Program-made: the position numbers and the translations under genes
Shown: positions 8,745 through 17,439 of the stretch, piece after piece
Numbering within the stretch: the stretch's first letter is position 1
How the letters are laid out: the number at the start of each line of letters is the position of its first letter
Notes under the pieces: generated by a model
The model's database searches: none
Told to the model about the DNA's origin: nothing
Seen by the model: the letters and a program-made list of their open reading frames with translations, nothing else
Assembly: GCA_012729435.1 (NCBI GenBank)
Contig: JAAYDD010000135.1
Location: 1-37,281, forward strand
Reading direction: 5' to 3'
Origin: Desulfobulbus sp.
Lineage (GTDB): Bacteria > Desulfobacterota > Desulfobulbia > Desulfobulbales > Desulfobulbaceae
Length of the DNA stretch: 37,281 nucleotides

Positions 8745-10850
8745 TCAAAACCCGCTTTCCCGGATAAGAACCGCGAGCAGCTGCCGGCCCATTTCCGCCA
8801 GCCTGCTCTTTCCCGGGGTCTCGATACGGGCGGTTCCCCGCACTTCCCTATTCATCGGCAACGGCTCTGCAAGTTCTAGCCGCACCCGATAAAGGGTATC
8901 TGCCGGCGTCATGGTTGCAGGTTCGTCACGTGTAGCAATGGGCCCGCCCCGCCGGGCATCAAACAGTGGTGAAACCAACTGACTGCAGGGGCTGGTCTCG
9001 ATATCCGTGACCGTTCCGGAAAACGCCTGCCATCCCCGTTCGGGGCGGAACAGAGCGGATGCACCAAGATACACCTGATCCACCTGCCGCTGCTCAACGT
9101 ACACATCAACCACCCATCTGGCCGGGTCAATCAGAAGACCGACCTGAATTTGCGGGCTGATCCATGTTCCTTCCCGCAGCAGCGGATCATTATCCAGCCA
9201 GAGACCGGTGAAGCCGGCGCGCACCTCAAGGCGGTTCTGTTCATCTTGCACCGCTGCTGTCTCTGCTAGCTGCATTGCCAGCTGCCCGCTGACAACCGGA
9301 CGCTGATCCATCTCGTCGGACTGGACACTCAGACCCGCCAACTTTTGCTGGAGACCTTGGACCAGGGCCTGATTCTGTTTATTCCGGGCAACAAGATCCG
9401 GAGACTCAAACTGGGCCAGCACCTCTCCTGCCTGCACCATTCCTGTCGGGTGCAGGTAAACAACCTGTGCCGCAAAAGGGCTGAACACCAGCTGCTGTCG
9501 GCCGGGATGCGCCACAGCCGGAGCACCGACATGGGATTCCCAGGGCCAGGCCAGTGCAGTTATCCCTGTCATCAGTACAACAACAAGTCCCGCAAGGCGG
9601 CCACGACCGATCTCACGCCAGCGCCGGATCCATAATCCGAGCTCCGTGGTAATCGGCCGGAGGATAAACCAGCTGATCTCGACCACAAACAGTATCACTC
9701 CCAAGGCTTTGAAAAAGAAAAAGTAGACTGCAGCAGCGATTCCGGCAAATACCACAAGACGATAGCACCAGGTCATGAAGGCAAAGAGGATCAGCCAGAA
9801 TCGCATCTGTCGGGAAAAAGACTCGGTATCGGTCTCCTGCCATCCGAACAGCCGGTTACGCAGCCAGTTCCTGGCCAGATTTCCTGATCGTTCGTGAAGA
9901 TTGGGAATATCGAGCAGATCGGAGAGGATGAAATAGCCGTCAAAACGCATGAACGGGCTGGCGTTGATGGCCAGAGAGACAACCAATCCGGTGGTGGCTG
10001 CATAAAGGGCAGCCTGGCGAGCCGGTCCGTCGACCAGCAGCGCCCATGCCAGGGTTGCAAGTCCGGCCAGTACGAGTTCACAGCCGACTCCGGCAACGGA
10101 GACCGCCAATCGTTGTCTTGCTGAACGAAGTTTCCATGACTCGCCGACATCGGTGTACAACATCGGCCACAACACCATCAAAGCTATTCCCATATGACCG
10201 ACACGCACACCAAAGTGCGTTGCCACCAGGGCATGCCCTAGCTCATGACAGGTTTTACAGACAATGATCGCCAGCAGAAAACCGAGTATACCGGCTGGTG
10301 TGATCAAACCGGCCACACTGTGGGTAAACACATCCCACTGGCGGGTGGTAAGAAATACACCCAGCAGACTGGCAACAACCAGGAAGATACGTCCGCTGCG
10401 ACTTGCAAGCGGTCGTACCAGGGGCAGTATCATCCTGAGTATCCGTTCCGGTCGGACCAGCGGGATCCGGACAAACAGGTAATGACATAACCACCAGCGC
10501 CAATGGTGCCAGGTCAATACCCTGGAGGTGGCGGCCATCCGGGCCATGGCTTCACCATCAAGGCGCAGCAGCTGATGATATTCAAGAAAACGGGCAAAGG
10601 CCGCGACCTGTTCAACGGCCACGGACATGGGAGTTGACGCGGTAACTGCAGCAGCAATCCGGTCGGCCTGCGGCGACCAGTGCCGCAGACACTCGAACTC
10701 CAGCCAGCCGATACGGAAAAATCGATTGGAAACAGGATCCTGGATCGTCCAGGCAGGAGAGCCGTCCCGGTTCGGTGCCGCCTGATGCAACTGCAGATCC
10801 TGGCGTAACGGCGGCAGGAGTGGCGTTGCAGTACTCACCATCCGGTCCAC
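8745..10850 (-). CDS. M50 (site-2-protease-like) membrane metalloprotease fused to a C-terminal HlyD/lipoyl-type adaptor domain
   Basis: 701 aa; zinc motif CKTCHELGHALVATHFGVRVGHMG, downstream NASPFMRFDGYFILSDLLDIPN; several TM segments; then adaptor-like region (GRQQLVFSPFAAQVVYLHPTGMVQAGEVLAQFESPDL...VRAGFTGLW). N-terminal WTIQDPVSNRFFRIGWLEFECLRHW resembles a PqqD-like module. Confidence 0.85.
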   Translation of the reverse strand: MDRMVSTATPLLPPLRQDLQLHQAAPNRDGSPAWTIQDPVSNRFFRIGWLEFECLRHWSPQADRIAAAVTASTPMSVAVEQVAAFARFLEYHQLLRLDGEAMARMAATSRVLTWHHWRWWLCHYLFVRIPLVRPERILRMILPLVRPLASRSGRIFLVVASLLGVFLTTRQWDVFTHSVAGLITPAGILGFLLAIIVCKTCHELGHALVATHFGVRVGHMGIALMVLWPMLYTDVGESWKLRSARQRLAVSVAGVGCELVLAGLATLAWALLVDGPARQAALYAATTGLVVSLAINASPFMRFDGYFILSDLLDIPNLHERSGNLARNWLRNRLFGWQETDTESFSRQMRFWLILFAFMTWCYRLVVFAGIAAAVYFFFFKALGVILFVVEISWFILRPITTELGLWIRRWREIGRGRLAGLVVVLMTGITALAWPWESHVGAPAVAHPGRQQLVFSPFAAQVVYLHPTGMVQAGEVLAQFESPDLVARNKQNQALVQGLQQKLAGLSVQSDEMDQRPVVSGQLAMQLAETAAVQDEQNRLEVRAGFTGLWLDNDPLLREGTWISPQIQVGLLIDPARWVVDVYVEQRQVDQVYLGASALFRPERGWQAFSGTVTDIETSPCSQLVSPLFDARRGGPIATRDEPATMTPADTLYRVRLELAEPLPMNREVRGTARIETPGKSRLAEMGRQLLAVLIRESGF

Positions 10851-12187
10851 TCACGTAAGGTGGCCAACGGGCGGCGCAACAGGACATAGACAAGGGGCAC
10901 CCGTTCACCGTATATCTTGGCAGTACCACGCAACCCGAGACGAACAGAGAGCACGGCATCGGTAAACTCTGCACGCAACCGGTAACCGGCCACACCGGCA
11001 GGTGATACCACCGCCTGAAAACTGCTTTCACTGACAACAGCCTGAAGAGGGTGAAGCGGATCAACAGTGAGAAATAATCTGGCCGGGGCATTGACCTCAA
11101 AGGCGACCGCCTCTGCTGCCGGTACATGGATCAGCACACCGGGTTTTTCGGGGTTGGCCAGTTGCATGATGCGCTCACCGGTGCTCACCGGCCGGCCTAT
11201 CCAGTCATCAGGATCACTGAAAACAACCACCCCGTCACGTTCGGCAGTGATATCCACCCGATGCAGCTGAGCCTGGATTGCCGCCAATTCAGCACGTTTT
11301 TCCTGGGCACGTCCGGATAACAGGGCCAGGCTGCTTCTGCCCTGCGGGGTATCAAAGGCCTTCTGAGTTGCAGCCAGCAGTTCAGCATCAGCAACAGCCA
11401 CCGCTTTCTGAACAATTTCCCGACGACTGCGAAGTGTCGTATCATCCAGGGAAAAAAGGGGCTGGCCGCTCTTCACCGGTTGGTTGGGCCGGACATGTAC
11501 ACTTTTAATAACACCGTCCAGAGGTGAAGCCACAACCACCGTGTCCAGAGAAATGACCTCGGCCGGAGCCAGCACACTCTGCCGCACCGGAATCAGAGAC
11601 AGGACGATGAGTGCTGCCACGGTCAGCCATTTAAAACGGCTCACTCTTTTCAATCTGCTGCGCCAGGTGTCGGAATGCCGGGCGGCAAGCATCTCCCAGC
11701 AGTACCCCCAGGTCTGAGCAACCCGCTGCAGGATCGCTTTCTGAACCGGCGACGGCGGATTTTCAAGCAGGAAACACACCCACCCAAGAACATCGCCCGC
11801 ACGGTCGGTCAGCGCCAGAACACATACCCCGATCGGCCACCACTCCTCCCACCCCTCTCGAAGATCCGCCGGTAGAATCCGTCCCATCTCTTCGAGGGTC
11901 AGCCAGCTGCAAGGTTCGGCAGACTGCTTTTTCAGCCATGGCCACAAACGACGCAACCAGAGCACATAGGGGGTATCTTCACCGATCCTTGCCAGGCCGG
12001 AAATCGCCAGTAAAGAACCGTCCGTGTCATCCAGGACAAGGGCCTGACGAAACGGCAGCGCGGTAAAGGCATCGTTGGCAATGGAAAAGGTTAACTCTTC
12101 AAGAGATACGGCCCGGCGGGCACGGGCCTCCAGTGCGGTTGCCACAGCATCAGGCAATGCAGTATCGGCATGCATAATGACCGACAT
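10835..12187 (-). CDS. HlyD-family efflux adaptor with an N-terminal soluble (possibly GAF-like) region
   Basis: About 190 aa soluble N-terminus, one TM (WLTVAALIVLSLIPV), then HlyD/lipoyl motifs (VVASPLDGVIKSVHVRPNQPVKSGQPLFSLDD; ITAERDGVVVFSDPDDWIGRPVSTGERIMQL). Overlaps the downstream gene start by 16 bp. Confidence 0.85.
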   Translation of the reverse strand: MSVIMHADTALPDAVATALEARARRAVSLEELTFSIANDAFTALPFRQALVLDDTDGSLLAISGLARIGEDTPYVLWLRRLWPWLKKQSAEPCSWLTLEEMGRILPADLREGWEEWWPIGVCVLALTDRAGDVLGWVCFLLENPPSPVQKAILQRVAQTWGYCWEMLAARHSDTWRSRLKRVSRFKWLTVAALIVLSLIPVRQSVLAPAEVISLDTVVVASPLDGVIKSVHVRPNQPVKSGQPLFSLDDTTLRSRREIVQKAVAVADAELLAATQKAFDTPQGRSSLALLSGRAQEKRAELAAIQAQLHRVDITAERDGVVVFSDPDDWIGRPVSTGERIMQLANPEKPGVLIHVPAAEAVAFEVNAPARLFLTVDPLHPLQAVVSESSFQAVVSPAGVAGYRLRAEFTDAVLSVRLGLRGTAKIYGERVPLVYVLLRRPLATLREWTGW

Positions 12188-12990
12188 CAGAAAGTGACAG
12201 GAAAGCGGGCTACGCCGGTCATACCGGGAAGAAGTTCCTTTTCCGGACTGTCCAGTCTGCCCTCCAGTTCTACAGTCTGGGCCGCAGCATCAACCCTGGC
12301 GTTCACCGCAGTTACCCTGGCTGCATAGCTTTTACCGGTCTCATCAATATCAACCTCAAAGGGAGTGCCCTCCTTGAGACTGATGAGCATCGTGGAGGGC
12401 ACATTGAGACGGAGTTTGAGCGGCCCGCTGCCGATCAGATCAATGAGCGGAGCGCTGAGCTGCACTCCCTGATAGGCTTTGACATGCACCTTGGCCACCC
12501 TGCCGGTGAACGGAGCGGTCACCGTGCACTGGGAGACGTGGGCCTGTGCCAGACCGACTGCTGCAGCAGCCTTGTCAGCTGCTGCCGATGCCTGTAAGAC
12601 CTCCAGATCTCCGGCAGCATCAAGTTTGCGCAACTGTTTCTTGGTTACCAGCGTCTCCCGGGCTGCGGTCTGCTCGGCCTGGGCTATGCGCAACCTGGCG
12701 GTCTGCTCCTTGCAGTCAAAAGCGGCCAGTACGTCTCCCCTGTTCACTGATCCGCCGAGTGTGGTATTCAGACTGATCAGGGTACCGGTCATCTGAGCAG
12801 CCAGAGTGGTCTCTGTCTCCGGACTCAGGAGGACCCGGATTGCGTTGGGATCAACGAGAAGATCCGGTTGGTCAGCCCTGCCGGCATCTCCGGTTCTGGC
12901 AGATGTTGCAAGAGGAAGCGCCAGCAGAACGGTCAGCAAAACCGCACAGACTAACAGTCTACTTTGTAGCGTCATGACGGGTACCTGCAA
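12187..12990 (-). CDS. RND/HlyD-type periplasmic adaptor subunit
   Basis: 267 aa; N-terminal signal region; lipoyl halves (LAAQMTGTLISLNTTLGGSVNRGDVLAAFDCKEQ; VTAPFTGRVAKVHVKAYQGVQLSAPLIDLI), C-terminal EKELLPGMTGVARFPV. Real start may be the ATG at 12975. One-nt stop/start overlap (TGATG) with the next gene. Confidence 0.88.
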   Translation of the reverse strand: MQVPVMTLQSRLLVCAVLLTVLLALPLATSARTGDAGRADQPDLLVDPNAIRVLLSPETETTLAAQMTGTLISLNTTLGGSVNRGDVLAAFDCKEQTARLRIAQAEQTAARETLVTKKQLRKLDAAGDLEVLQASAAADKAAAAVGLAQAHVSQCTVTAPFTGRVAKVHVKAYQGVQLSAPLIDLIGSGPLKLRLNVPSTMLISLKEGTPFEVDIDETGKSYAARVTAVNARVDAAAQTVELEGRLDSPEKELLPGMTGVARFPVTF

Positions 12991-14506
12991 AGGTTACAAG
13001 TTGCCACTGTTCCATGGTCTTCTTGATGGCATCGGATACCGTGTACACATCGGAGCTCTCAATTGCCTCAGGGAGCACATCCAGGCCAATGGAGTTATAC
13101 AGCCGGCCCCAGGCAGCCTGGGCATTGGCATAGGAGGCATACCGCTGGTATTCGGCCAGCAGGGCACGCGCCTCCGTGCGGATGACCTCCAGTTCGGAAT
13201 CAAACTGGGCTTTGGCTGCAGACCGGGCATAGGTCAATAACCGCTGGTCAACCCGCAGACTCTCCTCGGCAAACTCCAATTCCGCCAAAGCCATACCGTA
13301 CCGCTGGGCACCGATCCGAACCTGGGTCAGCACTGCCATGGACAGGGCAGTTCGGCGCAGGTCATCGGTCTTGTTCTGATGCTCTAAGGATCTTTCCAGT
13401 GCCGGCCACTGCGCCAGCTTCATCACGTTCCAGCTCAGGCGGGCACCGACATCGGCCCAGTTGGCATTGTAGTTGTACGTGTTGGAGTCATAGTGTATCC
13501 CGGCATCCAGGCCAAGATTCGGCCAGAGCAGCAGTTTGGCAGCCTTGATATCGTTTTCAGTCACCCTCTTCCGATACCACTCCTCCATGATCTCCGGTCG
13601 TTTTTCCAGAGCCACGCGCTCCAGGGTTTCAAGGTTAACCGGTAGCGACGGTAACGGCTGTTCCTTTTCATCGGCAAGGGTGTAACTCACACCTGGCGGC
13701 AAGGACATGAGTGCGGTCAGTTCTGTTCGTGCCAGATCAAGATCCTGCCGACGAAGGGTAAGCAGACTGACAGCATCCAGCAGAGCCCGCTCATAGGCCA
13801 GGACCTCTGCCTGCGGCATCAGACCGTCCTTCTCCACCTGTTTGGCGCGACTCAGGGCATGGTTCACCCTGCCAAGCAGGGCATCAACCCGGCCGACCAG
13901 ACGCTGCGCTCCAAGCGCCCGCCAGTAACTGTTGCGTACATCCTGTAAAACGTTCTGCGCCACCTTGCGCCGGCGCTCCTCAGCCATCAGTGACTGATCA
14001 GCCTTCTGTTTGGCACGGTAATAGGAAACACCGAAGTCAAGCACATTCCAGGAAAAGGTGAGATCCGCCAGAGTGCGCTCCCGCTCCTGAGAAGTGGAGG
14101 GCCGCAGGGTTTCTATACCATCCTCTATCCCGATGGAACGTCCCCCGGAATCGTTGTTCCGGTTGACATAACCGGCACCGGCCACGACCTTTGGCAGCAT
14201 CTCATACGTTGCCGCATCATGCAGATCTTTGGCCAGAGCCTGCTCCATAAGTTTGAGACGGTAATCAAGATTGTACTTCAATGCCCGTGCACCGACATCG
14301 TAAAAGGTGATGGGCCTTGTGACCGGCTCCTGATCCGCGTACATCAGCTGGTGGTCCTGATCGACCCGGGCCTTGATCTCATCGTCGGTATAGGGTTTTG
14401 GCTGTACCGCACCGCATCCGCTCACTATCAGAGCCACACCGCACAAACTCACCAGACGGCGAACCAGGGGAAACTGTAACAAAGAACAGGTGGTAGATAC
14501 ATTCAT
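12959..14506 (-). CDS. TolC-family outer-membrane efflux protein
   Basis: 515 aa lipoprotein-like N-terminus (LIVSGCGAVQPKPY) and two coiled OEP-like halves (YYRAKQKADQSLMAEERRRKVAQNVLQDVRNSYWRALGAQRLV; QYASYANAQAAWGRLYNSIGLDVLP style). Confidence 0.87.
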   Translation of the reverse strand: MNVSTTCSLLQFPLVRRLVSLCGVALIVSGCGAVQPKPYTDDEIKARVDQDHQLMYADQEPVTRPITFYDVGARALKYNLDYRLKLMEQALAKDLHDAATYEMLPKVVAGAGYVNRNNDSGGRSIGIEDGIETLRPSTSQERERTLADLTFSWNVLDFGVSYYRAKQKADQSLMAEERRRKVAQNVLQDVRNSYWRALGAQRLVGRVDALLGRVNHALSRAKQVEKDGLMPQAEVLAYERALLDAVSLLTLRRQDLDLARTELTALMSLPPGVSYTLADEKEQPLPSLPVNLETLERVALEKRPEIMEEWYRKRVTENDIKAAKLLLWPNLGLDAGIHYDSNTYNYNANWADVGARLSWNVMKLAQWPALERSLEHQNKTDDLRRTALSMAVLTQVRIGAQRYGMALAELEFAEESLRVDQRLLTYARSAAKAQFDSELEVIRTEARALLAEYQRYASYANAQAAWGRLYNSIGLDVLPEAIESSDVYTVSDAIKKTMEQWQLVTFAGTRHDATK

Positions 14507-14529
14507 AATCGCTCAATTCACAGTAAAAG

Positions 14530-17439
14530 TTATCGGTTGGAAGAGGTAACGGCCAGTTGCCCGTTCCCGGTTGTCAGCGGTGCCTGCGTCCCTGCGGCAC
14601 GAAGTTGTTCACCAAAAGACAGTGCACCCTTTGCAGATGCCTGGTGCCGGTTTGACGGCCCTGCAGCCGGCTCTGACCCAGGAACGGTCTCTCCGGTGGT
14701 GCGGTCAACAGACTGACCCGCAGGCAGCAGCTCCTGCATATCAAATGCACCCAGATCAGGAGTGGGCAGTAACCGGTCACTTCCCAGAGAAAGCCTCGTT
14801 ACCCGGCCCTGGACAAACTGATCAATAAAACTGCCCTGGGCCTGTGCATCCCGCACGGCGGGCGTCACAAAAACCGCAGGATCCATGCCCAGTCCGCTGC
14901 CCAGTGATCTGCTTCGAACCTCCGGCGGCTGTACCTGCTCAGGACGACTCAGAACCCGCCACTGATCAGCTCGACTCTCGGCCTGGGCCTGTTCCACCAC
15001 CTGCAGGACATACATTGCCGGATCCATGTCAAGGGAGGGTCGGATAATGCCGTGGCGCACCTCCTCTCCAAACCAGACACCGGGTAAATCTACCTGGTCA
15101 CCAAACAATGGCGGCTGACCCAGCGGCGGTAACGAGGGAGTGGGCGGATCAATCACTGCCTCGGGAGTCACCTGTACCGTGACCCATCCGTCAGCAGTTC
15201 CCCCCTGACCGTCGCTGATTGTGTAGGAAAACCGGACCGCCCCCTGGACCCCCGGATTGGGTGTAAAGACCACAACACCGTCATCCTGGAGGGTAACGAC
15301 TCCTTCAGGAAGAACAGTTGACTCACCGGGGAGCAGAGGAACTCCGGCAATATGGGTGACTGTTAACGGATCGCCATCCACATCATAATCGTTTGCCAGC
15401 AGAGGAATATTCACTGCGCGGCCGTCAGGTGAGGCTGCATGGTCATCCACTGCCACCGGCGGATCGTTCACCGGGCCCACGCGGATAACCACCTGGGCTG
15501 AGGAGAATCCCCCGGCACCGTCACTTATGGTGTAGCTGATGACCGCAGTACCGTAAAAATCCCGGGCCGGATCAAAACGCAGGGTGCCGTCCGCATTGAT
15601 GGAAACATTGCCCTGGCCCGGATCAACGGTCGCGGCCACAACAGTCAGCGGATCATCTTCAGGATCAGTATCGTTTGCCAGCACATCGATGCTGTCCAGG
15701 GGTGTATCTTCCAGGATGTCATAAGGTCCGTCATCCCGTGCAACGGGCGGATCGTTGGTACCGTGGATGGTGATCGTCAGGGAGGCGGTACTCCGGTCAC
15801 CGTCCCCATCGGCAATTGTATAGGTGAAGGTTTCAGTTAATGTTTCTCCGGGGCGAAGCGCGTTGACAACCGGGTTGTCATTATCCAGCGTGTAGGTATA
15901 ACTGCCGTCTGCTGCAAGTACAAGCTCGCCGTACGCTCCGGACAGTGGTGTGCCTACGCTTCCTGGTGTTGCCCCGAATGCAACCCCAACCACCGGCGTG
16001 TCGGTATGATCCGCACCGATACGGTCAGCAGCATCGCCCGATGCACTGCCGGTGACAACGTTACCCGAGGTAACAGAGGTCTCATCACCCACCCCCTCCA
16101 CAACGCTGTTGACATCATCTTCGGCAGTGGGCATGTCATCGACCACACGAATGATCAGGCTGCCATGTCCTGCTGCACCGCCCGCATCCGTCACTGTCAG
16201 GGGTACGATTTCCTGCCATGCATCCTCACCCGGAGTGGATCGTGGCCGCTGCAGGGTATAGGTATAGGTCAACTCGCCGCTCACCGGTACACCACCAACC
16301 TCGGCCGTTGAAGTGAACCCGGTTAACGTTATACTCCCCTCTACAGTGGGAATCGTGACCGGATTATCACCAAGGTTCTGGAGCTGCCTTAATGGAAGTG
16401 TAGTACCGTTGATCGTAACTGTACTTAAACCATCAGCTGTTGCCAGCGAAATGCGGCCTTCATTGGTTTCCCTGGTATCGGTCTCTGAGGTCAATCCGGC
16501 CTCAAACACAGTCAGATGCCCCGGTTCCGCTCCATTTTCATCCACCGCCCCGATGGTTGGGGCACCGTCGGTGACTCCATTGATGGTAATCGTCAGCTGA
16601 GCTGTATCGGAAAGATCAGTGGGATCTGTTAACTCGTAGGTAAAGTATTCCTGCAATGTCTCTCCGGTTTTAAGAGCATTGACAATCGGGTTTTCATTAT
16701 CAAGGCTGTAGATCCAGCTGCCGTCAGCACCGAGACGTAATGTACCGTAAAGCCCGATGACTGTCGTTCCGTTGGTGCTGTCCGTTGCAGGTGGAACACC
16801 GGTCATGGATCCACCCTGAGCCTCTGTACCGTGACGTATCCCGGTGATGTTCAGCTCGTTATTCGTGTTATCCACATCATAATCGTTTGTTTTGACGTTG
16901 CCGCTGACTGAAACGTCATTTTCACTGATCACAGCCTGATCATTCACAGCAACCGGCGGATCAGGAACAGAGATCACCTGCAGTCTGGTCTCCACAACAT
17001 TTGACCACTGTGCGCCGTTTGTTGCCAGATCACTGTTGGCATCACGCACCTGCCACCTGATGACCCGCTCATCCTCGGTCGGATCTTCGCTTTCGTTGGA
17101 GTAGGTCACAGTCTGCATCGCTGTGATCACCGCTGCAGTCCCTGCTGCAGGTCCGCTTAGTGTCAGAACTCCTGTGGTGGGATTGTAATTCTGCGACCAC
17201 CCGGAAGGCAGAGCCGTGTCTTCAGCACTGAGGACATCGTCATTACTCAGGCCGGAGACGATCTGCACCCGGACTTCGGTCATCTGTGTATCATCCACAT
17301 CAGTTAACAACCAACCCATCGGCTCCAGAAGCAAAGGGGGATCATTTTCAGTAAACACCCGCTCTGATGCTGGTTTGGATAAAACCGGTGCATCGTTAAC
17401 AGCCACCACATTGACTGTCCGGGTGGTGGTGCCCTCGCC
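14530..17439 (-). CDS. C-terminal part of the giant cadherin/VCBS-repeat surface protein, in frame with the upstream ORF after an amber codon
   Basis: Open frame directly continuous with 17440..23145 (same phase). Contains repeats ending in VAVNDAP, GTNDPP and GPVNDPP, and VCBS-like units (YGELVLAADGSYTYTLDNDNPVVNALRPGETLTETFTYTIADGDGD). The track's start is a GTG at 17409 with no obvious SD. Confidence 0.8.
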   Translation of the reverse strand, partial: GEGTTTRTVNVVAVNDAPVLSKPASERVFTENDPPLLLEPMGWLLTDVDDTQMTEVRVQIVSGLSNDDVLSAEDTALPSGWSQNYNPTTGVLTLSGPAAGTAAVITAMQTVTYSNESEDPTEDERVIRWQVRDANSDLATNGAQWSNVVETRLQVISVPDPPVAVNDQAVISENDVSVSGNVKTNDYDVDNTNNELNITGIRHGTEAQGGSMTGVPPATDSTNGTTVIGLYGTLRLGADGSWIYSLDNENPIVNALKTGETLQEYFTYELTDPTDLSDTAQLTITINGVTDGAPTIGAVDENGAEPGHLTVFEAGLTSETDTRETNEGRISLATADGLSTVTINGTTLPLRQLQNLGDNPVTIPTVEGSITLTGFTSTAEVGGVPVSGELTYTYTLQRPRSTPGEDAWQEIVPLTVTDAGGAAGHGSLIIRVVDDMPTAEDDVNSVVEGVGDETSVTSGNVVTGSASGDAADRIGADHTDTPVVGVAFGATPGSVGTPLSGAYGELVLAADGSYTYTLDNDNPVVNALRPGETLTETFTYTIADGDGDRSTASLTITIHGTNDPPVARDDGPYDILEDTPLDSIDVLANDTDPEDDPLTVVAATVDPGQGNVSINADGTLRFDPARDFYGTAVISYTISDGAGGFSSAQVVIRVGPVNDPPVAVDDHAASPDGRAVNIPLLANDYDVDGDPLTVTHIAGVPLLPGESTVLPEGVVTLQDDGVVVFTPNPGVQGAVRFSYTISDGQGGTADGWVTVQVTPEAVIDPPTPSLPPLGQPPLFGDQVDLPGVWFGEEVRHGIIRPSLDMDPAMYVLQVVEQAQAESRADQWRVLSRPEQVQPPEVRSRSLGSGLGMDPAVFVTPAVRDAQAQGSFIDQFVQGRVTRLSLGSDRLLPTPDLGAFDMQELLPAGQSVDRTTGETVPGSEPAAGPSNRHQASAKGALSFGEQLRAAGTQAPLTTGNGQLAVTSSNR

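Noticed and set aside
14530-17409. Second giant ORF as an independent gene starting at GTG 17409
   Set aside because: Frame is continuous with the upstream ORF across one TAG, the GTG lies inside a repeat domain and there is no SD or signal; best read as the C-terminal part of the same gene.
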